From the NCBI GenBank assembly GCA_963969365.1, contig OZ017755.1, forward strand, positions 1,302,001-1,366,000: 64,000 nt of DNA, written 5' to 3'. Position numbers and translations under genes: made by a program. Shown piece by piece: positions 13,901-25,488 of the stretch (its first letter is position 1; every line of letters begins with the position of its first letter). The DNA is from Asterochloris sp. CNOR1 (taxonomy: Eukaryota > Chlorophyta > Trebouxiophyceae > Trebouxiales > Trebouxiaceae). The notes below the pieces were generated by a model, which saw nothing but the letters and a program-made list of their open reading frames with translations, had not been told where the DNA came from and searched no databases.

Positions 13901-16900
13901 TACGCCAGCAGCTGAACGACAGCCGGCAGCGTGGTGAACACCTGCAATCGCAGCAGCAGGCTACAGCCCAAGAGGTGAGCATCTGTGGGGCTCATTCCAG
14001 CAGGCACCTGTGGGGTACTTTGAGCGGGGTTGACTGGTAAGGTGCAACAGCTGCAGATGAGCCGGCATCAGGCTGAACAAAAGCGATTGAAGTGTGAGCA
14101 TCAGTGAGAAGCTTCGAGCTCGCATGGCAGTCAAAAGTGGACCAGCTAGCTGAGGAGCCAGCAACCAGCAGCGGGCGCAGCAGCAAGCAACAAGCTGAAG
14201 AAGCGAGCGTCTGTGAGGTAATTCAAGCGGGTACCTGTGGGGTGGATCAAGTGTTGATACTGAGACAGTTGCAGACGAGCTACGCTATCAGTGATCAGCT
14301 GCGGTGGTAGCGGCAGGTTGGTGGCAAGAGGTGGGGCTAGCCCATGCCGGCAGGTGTGGACGTGAGGAGGCACCTGAGAGCAGGACAGACAGTGCAGCGC
14401 TGCAGATGTGATGTCAGGTCAGCTGGACGTCGGCAGCACTCCATCTGAGCTCTTTTGCGAAGTTGACAGACCTCTGGCTGCTGTCTTACAAGTGATCATT
14501 GGCTCTGAGCTACACACGGTTCAGGACATGCAGTGCTCTCGCGTTGCATGGCACAACTCAGGACACAGGGACAGCCTCAGCCAGCCAGCAGAGACCGACT
14601 TGTCTGCCCGCTGCAGACTGCTTACCTCCAGGAGGCTCACATCTGTAGGAGCAAGCAATGCAAGGGCTTCCGAGGCCACCAGCATGTGCCTCATGCAGGT
14701 CACCCACGTCCAGGAGGCTTGCAGTCAAAGAGTTCCACCTCTGCCCTGCAGGTCGCTCGCCTTCAGGAGGCCCTCAGTGAGAAGGAGCAGGCCCTGCGGC
14801 ACAGCGAGCAGGCAGGCAACCAGGAGCAGCAGCGCCTGCAAGGGCAGTGCCAGCAGCTGCAGGAGCAGGTGCGCACACGTGCATACTGCTGCCCAGCTGT
14901 GAGCTGCTGCTGTGGGGTGTTGCTGTGGGGCCACTGCCAGGACCTGCATGTGCAGGTGGGGCAGGACAGCGGCTGGATGCTAGGCACCTGCAAGTATGTT
15001 GCTATGGTGCAGCCCGGGATGCAGCGCCTGCAGGGGCAGCGCCAGCAGCTGCAGCTGGTGGGGTCTCTCAGCTGCCTCCTGCTTCCTGCCTGCCTGTGAG
15101 ATGCTGCTGCAAAAGCGTGTCCCCAGGCGCTGTTCAGACTGCCAGGGATTGGCCAGCACTGAGGCCAGCAGCAGCCTTGGGCACCTCTGCTGAGCCTTGC
15201 GCGCTTTGCTGCACATGGACTGCGGCATTCACAGTGGCAGATTTGGTGTCCTGCAGGTGAAGCAGATGCAGGCCCAACTGCAACAGCTGGAAAGTCAGCT
15301 TCAGGGGGCACAGACAACCAGGCAAAGCCTAAAGGAGCAGCTGGAACAGTCCCAGCAGAAGGTAAGCCTGCTTTGTGTGATGCAATCCAGAACAGGCCAT
15401 GTTCATGTGCCAAACTGCAGACTTTGCACCATACTGCAAGTCCCCCTCTGCAGGTCCTGTTGACAAGGGCTAAGGACCTTGTTGCTGCAGGACTGCTGAC
15501 GTCAGGCTCCACCTTGTAGTTAAAGAGTTGGCATCCTGTGTGCATGCCCTGCAGCGCCTGTGCAACCTTGCTTTGCAACAGTCGTGCTGCAGGCTCAGCA
15601 GGCAGCATCTGCCCTGAAAGAACGGCAGCTAGAGGAACCTGCATCAAGGGCTGCAGCAGTGTCATGCAAAAGCCCTATCCTGTCTGCGCTTGCGTTGCTG
15701 ATGTGTCACAAGCCTCTGGCCTTTGCTGCAGGCATGGCAGGCAGCTGAGGACTCCGCTCTGAAAGAACAAAAGCTGGCAGAGTTGCAGCAGCAAGTCCAA
15801 GACCTGCAGCAGGCACAGCAGGAGGCACAGCTGCGTACGGAGGGGCTTGCGGAGCAGCTGGAGGCCCAGCAGGCGGAGCAGGAAGAAGAGAAGAGGCTGC
15901 AGGAGGAGGCCACTGAAGGTAAGAGCAGAGTGTGGCATGCCCTTGCTGTGCTGGGAGAGGGCAGGCTGTACACCCAGGCTGAGTGCCTCACATGCACAGG
16001 CACGTGCTCAGCAGAACATGGACACATGGCTGTGGCATGAGGAGGCCACTGTATGTCAGAGCATGCCTTGCACCACCTGGTCTTCAGGCATGCCCATAGG
16101 CTGTTGCCTTTGAGTCCCTCTGTTGGTGCCAAGTAATCTCTCATAATGTAAGCCTGACGACAAAGGGGAGTGTCGCACACCAATACACCACATGCCAGCA
16201 GCTCATCAGTTGAGTGGCAGCCTGAAGCTGTAAGCGCTGCAGCCAGGTGCAGCTGCTGAGTAAGCAAAGGGTGCTGCTTTCTCACCAAACCTGCCTAAAC
16301 TCTCTTCACGACTTCGTGACAATGAGGTCTGCAGCAGCCCTTCACCGCATCCAATCAATCTTCATCAGGCTGAGTGTGCTGCAGCCCTGCTGGCCGAGGT
16401 GGAGCTGCTGACCCAGCAGCTTGATGAGGAGGCTGGCAGCAGGCTGGCAGCTGAAGAGCAGGCAGAGGCAGCCAACATGCAGATTGAGAGTCTGGAGCAG
16501 CAGCTTGAGGAAGCCGAGGTGAGACAGCATGCTGTCCAATTCAGCGTATGTCATGTGCTCTAGAGCTGCTGCAGCCAATCTGTTCCTGCTGCTTCAGTCA
16601 TGTTGTTGGGACCTGTTCAACCAGGGAAGGCCCAGGCCAGAATCTGCATGCCAGGGGCCAGCTGGAAAACGAATCGGTTGCGTCTGGGCCTGCGTCTGCC
16701 TGGCCATGCATGCTGGCTGCATGCAACTCATGAGTGCCGTCCAGGAAGGCCAGCATGCAGGGCAGGTGTCGCTGACCCCGCAGTACAGAGCTGCTGTGCT
16801 GCAACCTAACGCAACTACCATGCGTGCAGGTCTGCAGGAGGGTGAGGCCCAGAGCCATGCAGAAGACGCTGCCCTGCAGCAGGAGGTGGCTGCCAACAGA

Positions 16901-17546
16901 CCACCTTTGGCTTCTAGGAATTCACAGTCTAACATAAGTTCCATCTGCAAGCTGACCCTGCTCGTGTGCATGCTGCTCAGGAGGGCAGTGCACAGGACCA
17001 GGCAGACGCTGCTGCCCTGCGACAGGAGGTGGCTGTGCTGCGGCAGAGCAACCAGGATTTGGAGCGGGACCTCAGAGCCCTCCAGGCACAGCAGGGCGCA
17101 GACGCCGTCAGTGATGGCGCTGGCGTGCTGCGGCCCCACTTTGAAAGCAGCAATGGCACACAGCAGGTGAAGTGTGCATGGCCTTGCATCTGACACTCCA
17201 ATTCATCTTCATCAGTGTGATGCTTGACATCGTCAGCATTGGGGATAGCACCAGCTCAACCACTGCACGTATTGCACTGCAGGCATCTGCAAATCAGCAG
17301 GTGGCAACCCTGGAAGCCAGAAATGCACAGCTCCAACAGGCAGCCGAGCGGCGTAGGCAGGTGCTAAATGACAGTCGGGCCTTTATCAATAAGCATCTTT
17401 CACCGTCGCCTGGAGGTCAAAAGATGAAGAAGGATGTGCCAGGCACCAAAGCAGAGGAGTCAGATGTGTCAGAGACAGAGTTTGCAGGGCAATCAGTAGC
17501 TGACACCTCTACAACAGTCCCCGCTGAGACCAGCCAGGAAGCATAA
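4903..17546 (+). CDS. Long coiled-coil protein, about 1147 aa, 21 exons
   Basis: Nearly every exon encodes Gln/Glu/Ala/Leu heptad-like sequence, for example LQEELEEAAHLAEHLQLELD and ELRQRVDELSRQPEPQALHE. Exons: 4903-5091, 5468-5560, 5812-5985, 6627-6745, 7205-7295, 7907-8053, 8595-8836, 9680-9860, 10286-10454, 10958-11091, 11543-11745, 12202-12427, 12861-12995, 13311-13517, 13834-13974, 14752-14868, 15257-15361, 15732-15918, 16385-16518, 16981-17166, 17283-17546. Phases agree throughout (3444 nt, TAA stop). The C-terminal tail of about 70 aa is not coiled coil: it is Ser/Thr/Glu-rich and ends in TSQEA. The start is uncertain, because the first exon is weak and the ATG at 5447 is an alternative. 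The protein is probably a structural or tethering factor of golgin or centrosomal style, but coiled coils give no reliable family. Introns contain degenerate exon copies. Confidence 0.75.
7023..7036 (+). repeat. G14 homopolymer tract
   Basis: A run of 14 G followed by AGTGGGGG lies in an intron of the coiled-coil gene. It could fold into a G-quadruplex or could be a sequencing-length artefact. Confidence 0.8.
13976..14300 (+). repeat. Two degenerate copies of an intron/exon segment
   Basis: The stretch from about 14008 (GGCACCTGTGGGGTACTTTG, then a CAGCTGCAGATGAG-like element) is echoed from about 14227 (GGGTACCTGTGGGGTGGATC, then CAGTTGCAGACGAG). The copies resemble heptad-coding sequence but do not fit the phase-0 join of the flanking exons, so I treat them as pseudo-exons. 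Confidence 0.5.
15592..15785 (+). repeat. Duplicated exon start (pseudo-exon before exon 15732-15918)
   Basis: The true acceptor and exon start (GCAGGCAGCTGAGGACTCC, then CTGAAAGAACAAAAGCT) has an upstream copy at about 15592-15640 (GCAGGCAGCATCTGCC, then CTGAAAGAACGGCAGCT). The copy has its own TGCAG acceptor and an open frame (AQQAASALKERQLEE), so it could act as an alternative exon. Confidence 0.65.
16836..17035 (+). repeat. Duplicated exon start (pseudo-exon before exon 16981-17166)
   Basis: The true exon start (GAGGGCAGTGCACAGGACCA, then GACGCTGCTGCCCTGCGACA, then GGAGGTGGCTG) is mirrored at about 16842-16893 by GAGGGTGAGGCCCAGAGCCA, then GACGCTGCCCTGCAGCAGGA and GGTGGCTG. The copy is preceded by a CAG acceptor and stays open in the same sense. 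Confidence 0.65.
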
Positions 17547-17860
17547 AGCAGAGTGTGTTGTGGGGCAGTTTAGACTCAGCAGCATCCAGAACTTTCAAAA
17601 GCACCACCAGGTGGTGGTGCTGCCTCTGCATGTGTTGTGCCCCAAATTTAAGGTGCAAAGCTCACAAACACGTTGGTCAGAAGGTCATGAACACTTCCAC
17701 ATCTATATGCCTGCCTTGGCCCAAGCCTTCGTGTGCATGTGTGCACTTGGTACTCAGGTCTGTCGAAGCAGTTGACACAATATTGCTGATGCTGATGAGC
17801 CATCTGTCAATATTGCTTGGCTTGTATTGCAGTCGCACCATGACTTGCAGTGAGACTGTG
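17547..17860. other. 3' intergenic region of two convergent genes
   Basis: This 314-bp region lies between the stop of the coiled-coil gene and the stop of the TIP41 gene. It should contain both 3' UTRs. No TGTAA element, repeat or open frame that I trust was seen. Confidence 0.5.
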
Positions 17861-20221
17861 TCATGAAAGGTCCATAGCGTGCGGATCTGCAGCTGCGGCT
17901 TTGAGCATCAACTGCTCTGTCCGAAACAGCTTGATGCCAACAGGTTCGACAGCTTGGAGGGCAACAGCTGTGGCATCAGCATCTGCGTATGCTGTCTGCA
18001 CAGAATGGCACTCTATGTGAGGAGCTGCTGATGTGCAACTCACAAACTCAGACTGTCACATTGTAGCCAGCTGAAGCCGCATTGGCAAGGGAGACAGTTG
18101 ATGGATGAATCCAAAGCGGCACTGGACAGCAGCAAAGTGGCAGCCACAGCACTTGCTGCGCAGCAAATGCGCTAGCGATGCTGTCGTGTTAATTGTTTTG
18201 CCGGTGCGACTTGCCTGGTTGGCAGGAGCACTCTCTCTACGAAGCTCAGCAAAGGTGCCCTCTGACCACTTGAGCTCCCTGTGGACCTGGGGCTGCCTGC
18301 TCCCAAAGGTGCACATCATGCGGGTGTCCCGCATCCTCACAAGCACATTGTCCACACGCAGCCAGAAGCGCAAAAGCACGTACCAGCACCGTGGCATCAC
18401 TCGCACCTGCAGCAAGCACTTGGTTGGTGAAAACGTGCTTACGTGCATAGCCACTGCCATCAAGTTGCGCAAACCAGGACCTGGAGCAACAGGCCCCAGG
18501 GTCTTTGCGCGTGCAGGGCGGCTGCACAGCAGGACGTGCCAGCTCTGCAGCACCGCTGCACCTGCAGCTTGTCAAGGGTGCACATGCAAGTGGGTGATGA
18601 TTGGCTGCACAGCAGGGGATACCAGCTTGCACAAACAGCAGCCAGCGCCCATGGTTGTTGCACAGCTGACTGCATACAGAGCAGCTGAACAGCCAGACAA
18701 GCCAGCTTCACCAAAGAGTGCAGCTGGCTGCCCCACTGCCACCCTCACGCTGTGCCTCCTGCAGCACTTGCCTTCACTCGCAGCTGGCTGACTCCATTGT
18801 CATCCAGCTCTGACTCGTACAGTGGGAGATCATCAAAGTACAGAATGGGTTCGCGCTCCATAAGCAGGCTTTTGTCCATCTGTTGGCCCAGCTCCATCCA
18901 CTCAGCCTCTGCTGGTGCGGCGGCATGTGCTGCTGACGGAGAGGCAGCCTGCTGGGTGGAGTGCAGAATGCGCACGCTGCCGCAGTAAGGAGTTGTGTAG
19001 GTCCTGTAGGCAACGGGGTTTAGGTCAGTCTCGGGAGGATCCTGAGGAGCTGTACAACCACAAGAGGACTGCTTCATCTCTGTGACCGCCAGCATGGCTC
19101 CTGAGGTGACCACAACTGTGACAAGAAAGGCCGTCAAGTCGACTGCTCACCAGTCACAGAGTTCAGCCTGGGGTGGGCGTGCAAGTCCAGTTTTCGGACT
19201 TGTTCTCAACTGCAGGCTTGCACCAACAGCGCGTTACGTGTGCTGTGGCATCCTGCATCCCAATGCCCTTGACGAAGCCGCAGATTGCGGCAGCTGCAAC
19301 AATGCCGTGGCCCTCTGCATCCTGACGAGTGCTCACCTGTCATCATCGATGCCCTTCAAGGTCCTGCTGCTGGGTTTTCTAACCCTCAGCTGTTGCAGGG
19401 CCGCAAGAAGGGTACTACAAACCTCAGCTGCAATGGACTCCCCTGTGTTCCGGCTGCTTGTACATAGCAGCCCATACCCGTTTCCCAGCAAAGTCCCGCA
19501 CAAATGCAGCAGCCAGTTGCTCACCAGTCATATTTCAGCGTGGGAGTGCCCTGCAGGTCCTGTTCTCGGGCTCTCTGCCAGGCCTCTGCGGCCTTGACCT
19601 GCACCGGCGACTGCACCGCCTGACCCCACTCCCGCAGCGCTGCCTGGGCATCAAATTGCAGGCTGACACCGCTGGCGACGTGTGTTAGCCTGAGAAAGCT
19701 GTCCCGAAACAGCTGCTCTGGCAGGTTGTGCACATCGCCAAGCTGCTGTTTGAAGTCGTCCACCAGAGCATCCCCTGCAACCAGGACCCTGTTAGCTAGC
19801 CTCTTGGAGCAGCTGGGCTACCTCTTCAACTGCACTGGGTAACACCAGCATGGCAGTCTGCACGACTTGCTGCAGCTGATGCAGTGGGTACCCAGGACAT
19901 GACCAGCAATGGGCAACAGCCCCACATTAGTCCAGTGTGGAGAGTGCGAAGGTGGAGCAGCGTAACAATCACTGCAAACCTCACGCATGATGGGGCCTTT
20001 CCGACTTTGCACAGTCCAGCCATCAATGCTGATGCCATCTCCCTCTGGTAACGGCGAACCCCCAGCTGCTTGCAGAGCTGCAGGACCACATCAGCACAAT
20101 GTCAAGACTGGACATCATATGCCATAGGCTCAGACAATAACATGTTCTGAAGTTGAAGCACACCTTCAACATCCAATGTCCCAGTCTGAAAAGCTATAGG
20201 CCGAGATGAAGGAGCTCGCAT
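17861..20221 (-). CDS. TIP41: TIP41-like protein (TOR/PP2A signalling regulator), 319 aa, 6 exons
   Basis: TIP41/TIPRL proteins bind type 2A phosphatase catalytic subunits (or their TAP42 partner) and act downstream of TOR in the cytosol. Exons: 20221-20164, 20077-19985, 19774-19525, 19003-18772, 18406-18215, 17995-17861. Phases agree and total 960 nt. Family blocks appear in the right order: DGISIDGWTVQSRKGPIM near residues 35-50, LPEQLFRDSFLRLTHVASG near 65-85, TYTTPYCGS near 135, EPILYFDDLPLYESELDDNG near 185-205, RVMPRCWYVLLRFWLRVDN near 212-231, and a plant-like C-terminal block (YADADATAVALQAVEPVGIK). The start is the ATG at 20221, which opens a 58-nt exon; the next exon has no ATG in frame. 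Introns 4 and 5 use GC donors. The linker after TTPYCGS is Ala/Ser-rich. The gene is divergent from SerRS. Confidence 0.93.
17996..18214 (-). other. GC-AG intron (TIP41 intron 5)
   Basis: The donor is ACCAG|GCAAGT and the acceptor is TGTGCAG|ACAGCA. The phase-0 join links SAPANQ to TAYADADA and restores the conserved C-terminus. No GT donor in this stretch gives the same product. Confidence 0.85.
18407..18771 (-). other. GC-AG intron (TIP41 intron 4)
   Basis: The donor is GTGAAG|GCAAGT and the acceptor is GCTGCAG|GTGCGA. The join produces the invariant ...VKVRVMP... core of the family, so the GC donor is well supported. Confidence 0.88.
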
Positions 20222-20386
20222 GTTCAAGTCAGATCAAGATCGCTGGCTGCTTCTTCTTCTTCGAAGCATTCAGCCACCAGGAGCGATCTTGTGACCTTCC
20301 AGTAGTACAGGTGCCAAGCCTTTACCCAGATCTGCACCTTCTGCCTGTCAGGTCTGCCGCCTGTTTTCTTAATCTCACAGCCCAAG
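20222..20386. promoter_or_regulatory. Short bidirectional promoter region TIP41 / SerRS
   Basis: Only 165 bp separate the two ATG codons, which point away from each other. The region has a TTC-rich run (about 20250-20265) but no clear TATA box. Both genes serve growth and translation, so co-regulation is possible (inference). Confidence 0.6.
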
Positions 20387-23300
20387 ATGCTGGACATCAA
20401 TCTGTTTAGGGCAGGTGAGAGAAGGGGATGTTCGCCACCCCTGAACTGCAGTGATCTGTTCTGATAACACGCCAATGTGCCTCTGCATCCATCTTGCAGA
20501 CAGAGGTGGCAGCCCTGAAGAGATTCAGGAGTCCCAGAAGCGGCGCTATGCAGATGTGGGGGCAGTGGACAGGGTCATCGAGCTGGACAACAAGTGGAAG
20601 AGCGGTGAGAGCTATTGAGACTTTTGCTAGACCTACGTTTTCTGCGTGATGTAAGCATCACACCAGGCAGGAGGCAAGTCAGATGATCAGCGTTGACCCA
20701 ATGCCGGCGTCTGTTGTGTCTGCCACAGTGAGAGTCTGCATACTCTGCAGAGAGAAGAGCCTAACCCAACATGTGGTGCTGCCTGCAGCCATCGGTCAGA
20801 TGGAAACGCTCAAGATGAACAGAAATGCACTGAACAAGCAGATTGGGGACAAGCGCAAGGTGGGCTGGAAATTGCACGCTGAACAAAACACAACACCTGC
20901 CTCAGCAAAGTTTAGCAGGCTGACCTAGGGCCGTGATGTCTCCTGCAGCCCACCTTGTGCGCTGGTAGGCTCACAGTGCTGCAATGTCTGCTGTCCCCTG
21001 CAGAGTGTGTGCTGACGAGGCAACTGGTCTGTAAGGCCTGCTGCAGCCCAGCTTGTGTGCTGCAGCTCTAAGAGCTGGTGCCTGACGACATCTGTGCATG
21101 CGCCTGTTGCCAGCTGCAGCGGGCAAGGGTGGTGCCCAGGAGTGGCCTGCCTGCCCGGTACAGGTGCTGCTTAGCGGAACCTGACAGAGGCCTCCCTGCG
21201 AGACCGTCCTCTGACATGGCCCTTGTCCCTGTGCAGCTGCTGTCCTGCATGTCAGGCACAGCCCTGCACAGCACGCTGTATGTTTCACTCCTTCCTGCAG
21301 AAGAAGGAGGATGCCACAGAGCTACAGCAGCAAAGCTCTGCACTCAAGGCGGACACAGACAAGGCCGAGGCTGCAGCCAAGGCAGCAGAGAAGGAGAGGG
21401 ACGCGCTGCTGGTCACCATCGGCAACTTGGTGCACGACTCTGTGCCTGTTAGCGATGATGAGGTGGGCTGCAGCTGCTGTTCAGTACGGAGGACTTTCGA
21501 GGTGCACTGGTACATTTTGGCAGTGAAGTGTGCACATAATCTCAGTGCCTGGCAGCACTTACCAACTGGGATGCCAGCTGTCTCGTACAATATCAGTGCA
21601 TGTCTTGCTGCCGCCGGCCACTTTGTGTACAGCAAACAGAATGACTCTGCGTCTGTCAAACATGATGAGGTGGACTGCCACTGCTGTTGTGCATGACCAC
21701 TCACTCATCTGTGGTGCTGTGGCATATGCTGTGCACAACTTGTTGCCTGTCAGCGATGACGGAACGGGGTGTCAGTGCACTCTTCAGCTCATCAGACATG
21801 GTTTACTGCACACCATAGCCAGCTGTACCAAGTGTGCTGGCCGCCCTCGGTCTAAATGTGGCGCACTTTGCCTGCCGCTGCTGCCTAGCATCACCAGCCC
21901 AAGATGCTCTGCCTGCCCAGCATGATGGCTGATGCAGCTAGGCCAATGCTCTGCCCTGTCCAAGGGAAGGAGGTCTGCTCTCTCATGTGTGCTCTGACTG
22001 CAGGCCAACAATGCGGTTGTTAAGAAATCCCAGCAGGAAGGGCGTCAGGAGGACAAGCTCTTCAACCATGTGGACCTGGTGCACATGCTTGACCTTGTTG
22101 ACCTGGAGAATGGCACTGCCGTGGCAGGTGGGTTTCCAGGAGACAATCACAAGTGAACCCTGGCTGCACAGAAAGGCAGCATCATTCTTGATTGCTGGTA
22201 TTCTGCTTCTTTTCAGGGCATATTTGTCTACCTGAACAGCGGCTTGTTTGTGGCAGGTGGGGTCTAGCATCATTCAGGTTCCTTTGCTTGCGAGCCGGCT
22301 CTGTCTATGGGGCTCAGGCAGCCTGTGCAGGGTAAAGGTCTTGAGCCTCCCATAAATGCTTAGTGCACAAGGTGCACATCCTGGACATTGTTGACCTCAA
22401 GAGCGTCATGGAGCCTGAGTGGTCTAGGATACGCCGAGGGCAATGGTGCAATTTGTAGGGGCCAGCTGGATGTAGGCAGACTTGTCCAATGGCCGTCTCA
22501 GCCCACAAACAGAGTCATCTTCTTGCTCTCAGCCATTGTCCAGTTTGACACTTGTGATCACCCACAGAGGCTGTGCAACCTGGCAGTGTTCTGCAGCAAG
22601 CCACGGTGACTGCCAGCCACAAATGCCTGACCGCCTTAACAGTGGATGGAGAGGGTGCCGCCAAGTCAGAGGAGTGATCCAGCTCAGCCTGCACCCACGA
22701 ATGCTTCCAGGCCTGAACCTTCCCGCTGCCTGCAGGCGGCCGCGGCTACTTTCTCAAGAACGAGGGTGTGCTGCTGAACCAGGCGCTGATCCAGCTGGCC
22801 CTGCACAGCGCCTACGCTGCTGGCGCTACCCCTGTGACGACGCCCTTCTTCATGCGGCGCGAGATCATGGCCGAGTGCGCACAGCTGGCGCAGTTCGACG
22901 AGGAACTGTATCAGGTGTCTGAAGGTGAGCCTGTCAGTCCATCTGGGGGTGAGGCGCCAGGTGGTGACCTCCACTGCAAGCTCAAGGGAGTCCTGGGCAG
23001 CCAGGTGTTGGCGTTGCCAGAGGTCAGAGGGCGAGAAACAAGGTGCGATGCAGGCTCCCTGAGACCAGGCCAGGGAAGCTTGTTGAGGCTGCATGACATG
23101 GCTGTGAACCAAGCATGAGTGGCTGAGTCGGCCGGCACCCGCTAGTCTTGCAATGCCTGAGGCAACTCGTTTTGGGCTGGCTGAGGTGGTCTTGTGAGTT
23201 GCACATCACTCTTGACCCCCTGCAGGTAAGGAGTTGCAGTCTGAGGGGCAGGACAGCAGAGATCTGTGCCGTTGCCTGCAGCTGTACCAATTGCGTGGCG

Positions 23301-25342
23301 CCCCTGCAGGCCACATGCAATGACAAGCACCATGAGGACATGATATGTGCCTTTAGGCCCTTCATTGCAAGGTGTCTGGGGTACACCTCATGGTGCATGC
23401 AAGCCCAGACAGCAACTTTGCCCTTCATTGTGTGCTGCATCCATGGCCTGGCTGCTGACCCTGCACAGGCCCAGACGGTACGAAATTGTACCTGAGAGTT
23501 GGCCTATGTGCCTGAAAATTGGAGACATGTGCTTTTGACCCAAGCCAGGGAAGCTCTCAGGGGGGACGCACAGGTCCTGCTGCCTGCAGGCCCAGACAGT
23601 GAGGACAAGTACCTCATCGCCACCAGCGAGCAGCCTCTGTGCGCCATGCACCGACGCCAGTGGTTTGAGGAGCGTGAGCTGCCTCTCAAGTATGTGGGCT
23701 ACTCCACCTGCTTCAGGAAGGAGGCTGGGAAGCATGGGCGGGACACCCTGGGCATCTTTAGGTGAGGCTGCGGGAGGTTTTCATTGGACGTGGGGTGGGG
23801 TGGCTCCCCGCCTGCTTTCATCAGAGGGGTGCAGGATCTCCTTGTAAGTGCTGGCTCAGGGTGGAATTGATCTGTGTACAGCACGCTCCAGGTGGCAACC
23901 TAGAGTGCTTCTTGACATGTCTGGGCAGTTGAGCGCGGCATGCCTTGGTTGTTCCTTGCATAACAGCATGCTGAGCATCTTGGCAATGCTTTGCACACAA
24001 CAACACACAGTGTCACATAGCTGTTCTTTTGCCCTGCAGAATACACCAATTTGAGAAAGTCGAGCAGTTCTTCGTGACCAGCCCCCACAACAACGCTTCC
24101 TGGGCAGCACTTGAAGAGATGCTGGGCAACGCAGAGGACTTTTACACCAAGCTGGGGCTGCACTACCAGGTGCCTTGATACAATCCTACATGTCCTGCCT
24201 GACAGCACCGTGAATGCACCCTTGCAGCTATTGTGCGGCATGTTGTTCGGGTATTTTGCTTTGTGCAGCAGCCCTCACATCCTGTCATGCTTTCCCACTG
24301 ATGGCATCTGCTGTCTGGGTTTTGCTTGTTGCCTGGCTTCTCGAGTGATTGGCGCCTGCCCTTCTCACTCTTCTGCCACCTGGTTTCACTGCCACCTGGT
24401 TTCAAGCACAGCCAGCCATTTGGCATGCCTGCAGGTGGTGAACATAGTTTCAGGAGAGCTCAATAATGCAGCTGCAAAGAAGTACGACCTTGAAGCCTGG
24501 TTTCCAGCTGGCAAGGCGTACAGGGAGTTAGTGTCCTGCTCCAACTGCACAGACTACCAGGTGAGAGGCGTGCTGCAGCGCCGGGCCACCCTGCACCACA
24601 GCATGCCTGGCGCCAGCGACATGCCAGCACGCTCAAGCGCCGATTTCTTGTCATTCCACTGCATGCTCAGCTTTTCTGAGGACGCCACCTGCTGCCCATA
24701 CATCCAAAGGTCACCAGCAATAAACTGCTGGCAGTGGCAGGGCAGTGCACATGGTACTGATGCTGAAGCAGCAATCTCAGGTACCAGGCTCATGCCAATC
24801 AGTTTGAGGTCATAGAAGTACCGCGACAAGCCCTGCAGCCTTCATGCTGGCCCTGCTTGTACTAGGCAGCCAACAGGACAGATCTGCTGCCGTGATGTTC
24901 TGATCCACCTGCCATGTTCTCTTCCTTAAGCAATCTGCTTTCAGCTGCTTGACCCTTATACAACCTGACGTCCCTGCTGCAGTCCCGGCGACTGGAAGTG
25001 CGGTTGCGCAGCCCAAAACAGCCTGGCGTGGATCCTAAGAAGGAACATGTGCACATGCTAAATTGCACCCTGACTGCGACTGAGCGCACATTGTGCTGCG
25101 TGCTTGAAACCCACCAGACACAGGAGGGTGTAAGGTGAGTTGTGTTGCTGGTGGCCAATGCTTTCCTTTGCTCCACAATCTCTATGAGCGTGTTGTCATT
25201 GATCATGAGATATGGCTCTTGCAGGGTGCCGGAGGCGCTGCAGCCATTCATGCCTGGGCACATGAGCTTCATCCCATTTAGGAAGAGGTTTGATTCCAAA
25301 ACCAAAAAGTATGTCAGGATTGCCGACAAAGCAGAGCAGTGA
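20387..25342 (+). CDS. SARS1: Seryl-tRNA synthetase, cytosolic type, 458 aa, 11 exons
   Basis: This class II synthetase charges tRNA-Ser (and tRNA-Sec where present) with serine. Exons: 20387-20414, 20500-20604, 20789-20859, 21301-21462, 22004-22127, 22736-22924, 23590-23761, 24040-24169, 24435-24560, 24983-25134, 25225-25342. The sum is 1377 nt, in frame, with a TGA stop. The start MLDINLFR is the eukaryotic signature. Residues about 30-120 form the tRNA-binding coiled-coil arm ([20 protein letters not shown]). The catalytic core shows the serine-binding TSE loop (YLIATSEQP), motif 2 ([11 protein letters not shown], then [14 protein letters not shown]) and motif 3 ([14 protein letters not shown], then SRRL). 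The C-terminus is short and lacks the long Lys-rich tail of animal enzymes. No organelle targeting peptide is visible. Several introns carry junction copies (21640-21775, 22245-22400, 23402-23490). Confidence 0.96.
21440..21775 (+). repeat. Three copies of an exon end plus donor site in SerRS
   Basis: The real exon end and donor (TGCCTGTTAGCGATGATGAG|GTGGGC, ending at 21462) is followed in the intron by copies at about 21640-21690 (TCTGTCAAACATGATGAGGT, then GGACTGCCACTGCTG) and about 21735-21775 (TTGCCTGTCAGCGATGACGG). All retain a GGTG-like donor or a trace of it. Confidence 0.65.
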
Positions 25343-25488
25343 GCCAGGCTGATCCTGCAGTGTTTACCTTTGAGGGATAGTGTCAGCACTTGCCATAGGT
25401 GCATATGCTCCTGAGATGCCAGCAATGGCTTCTACCACCCACAGTGAATTTTATTCACCACTGCCCATCCTGCTTTCTTGGCAGCCTT
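25343..25488. other. Convergent 3' gap SerRS / MCTS1
   Basis: Only 146 bp separate the two stop codons, so the 3' UTRs of the two transcripts must be very short or overlap. No poly(A) motif was recognised. Confidence 0.6.

Noticed and set aside
14763-15665. 300-aa minus-strand open frame
   Set aside because: It is antisense to Gln-rich exons of the coiled-coil gene; CAG-rich coding strands give open CTG frames on the other strand. The sequence is Cys/Ser/Leu-rich noise.
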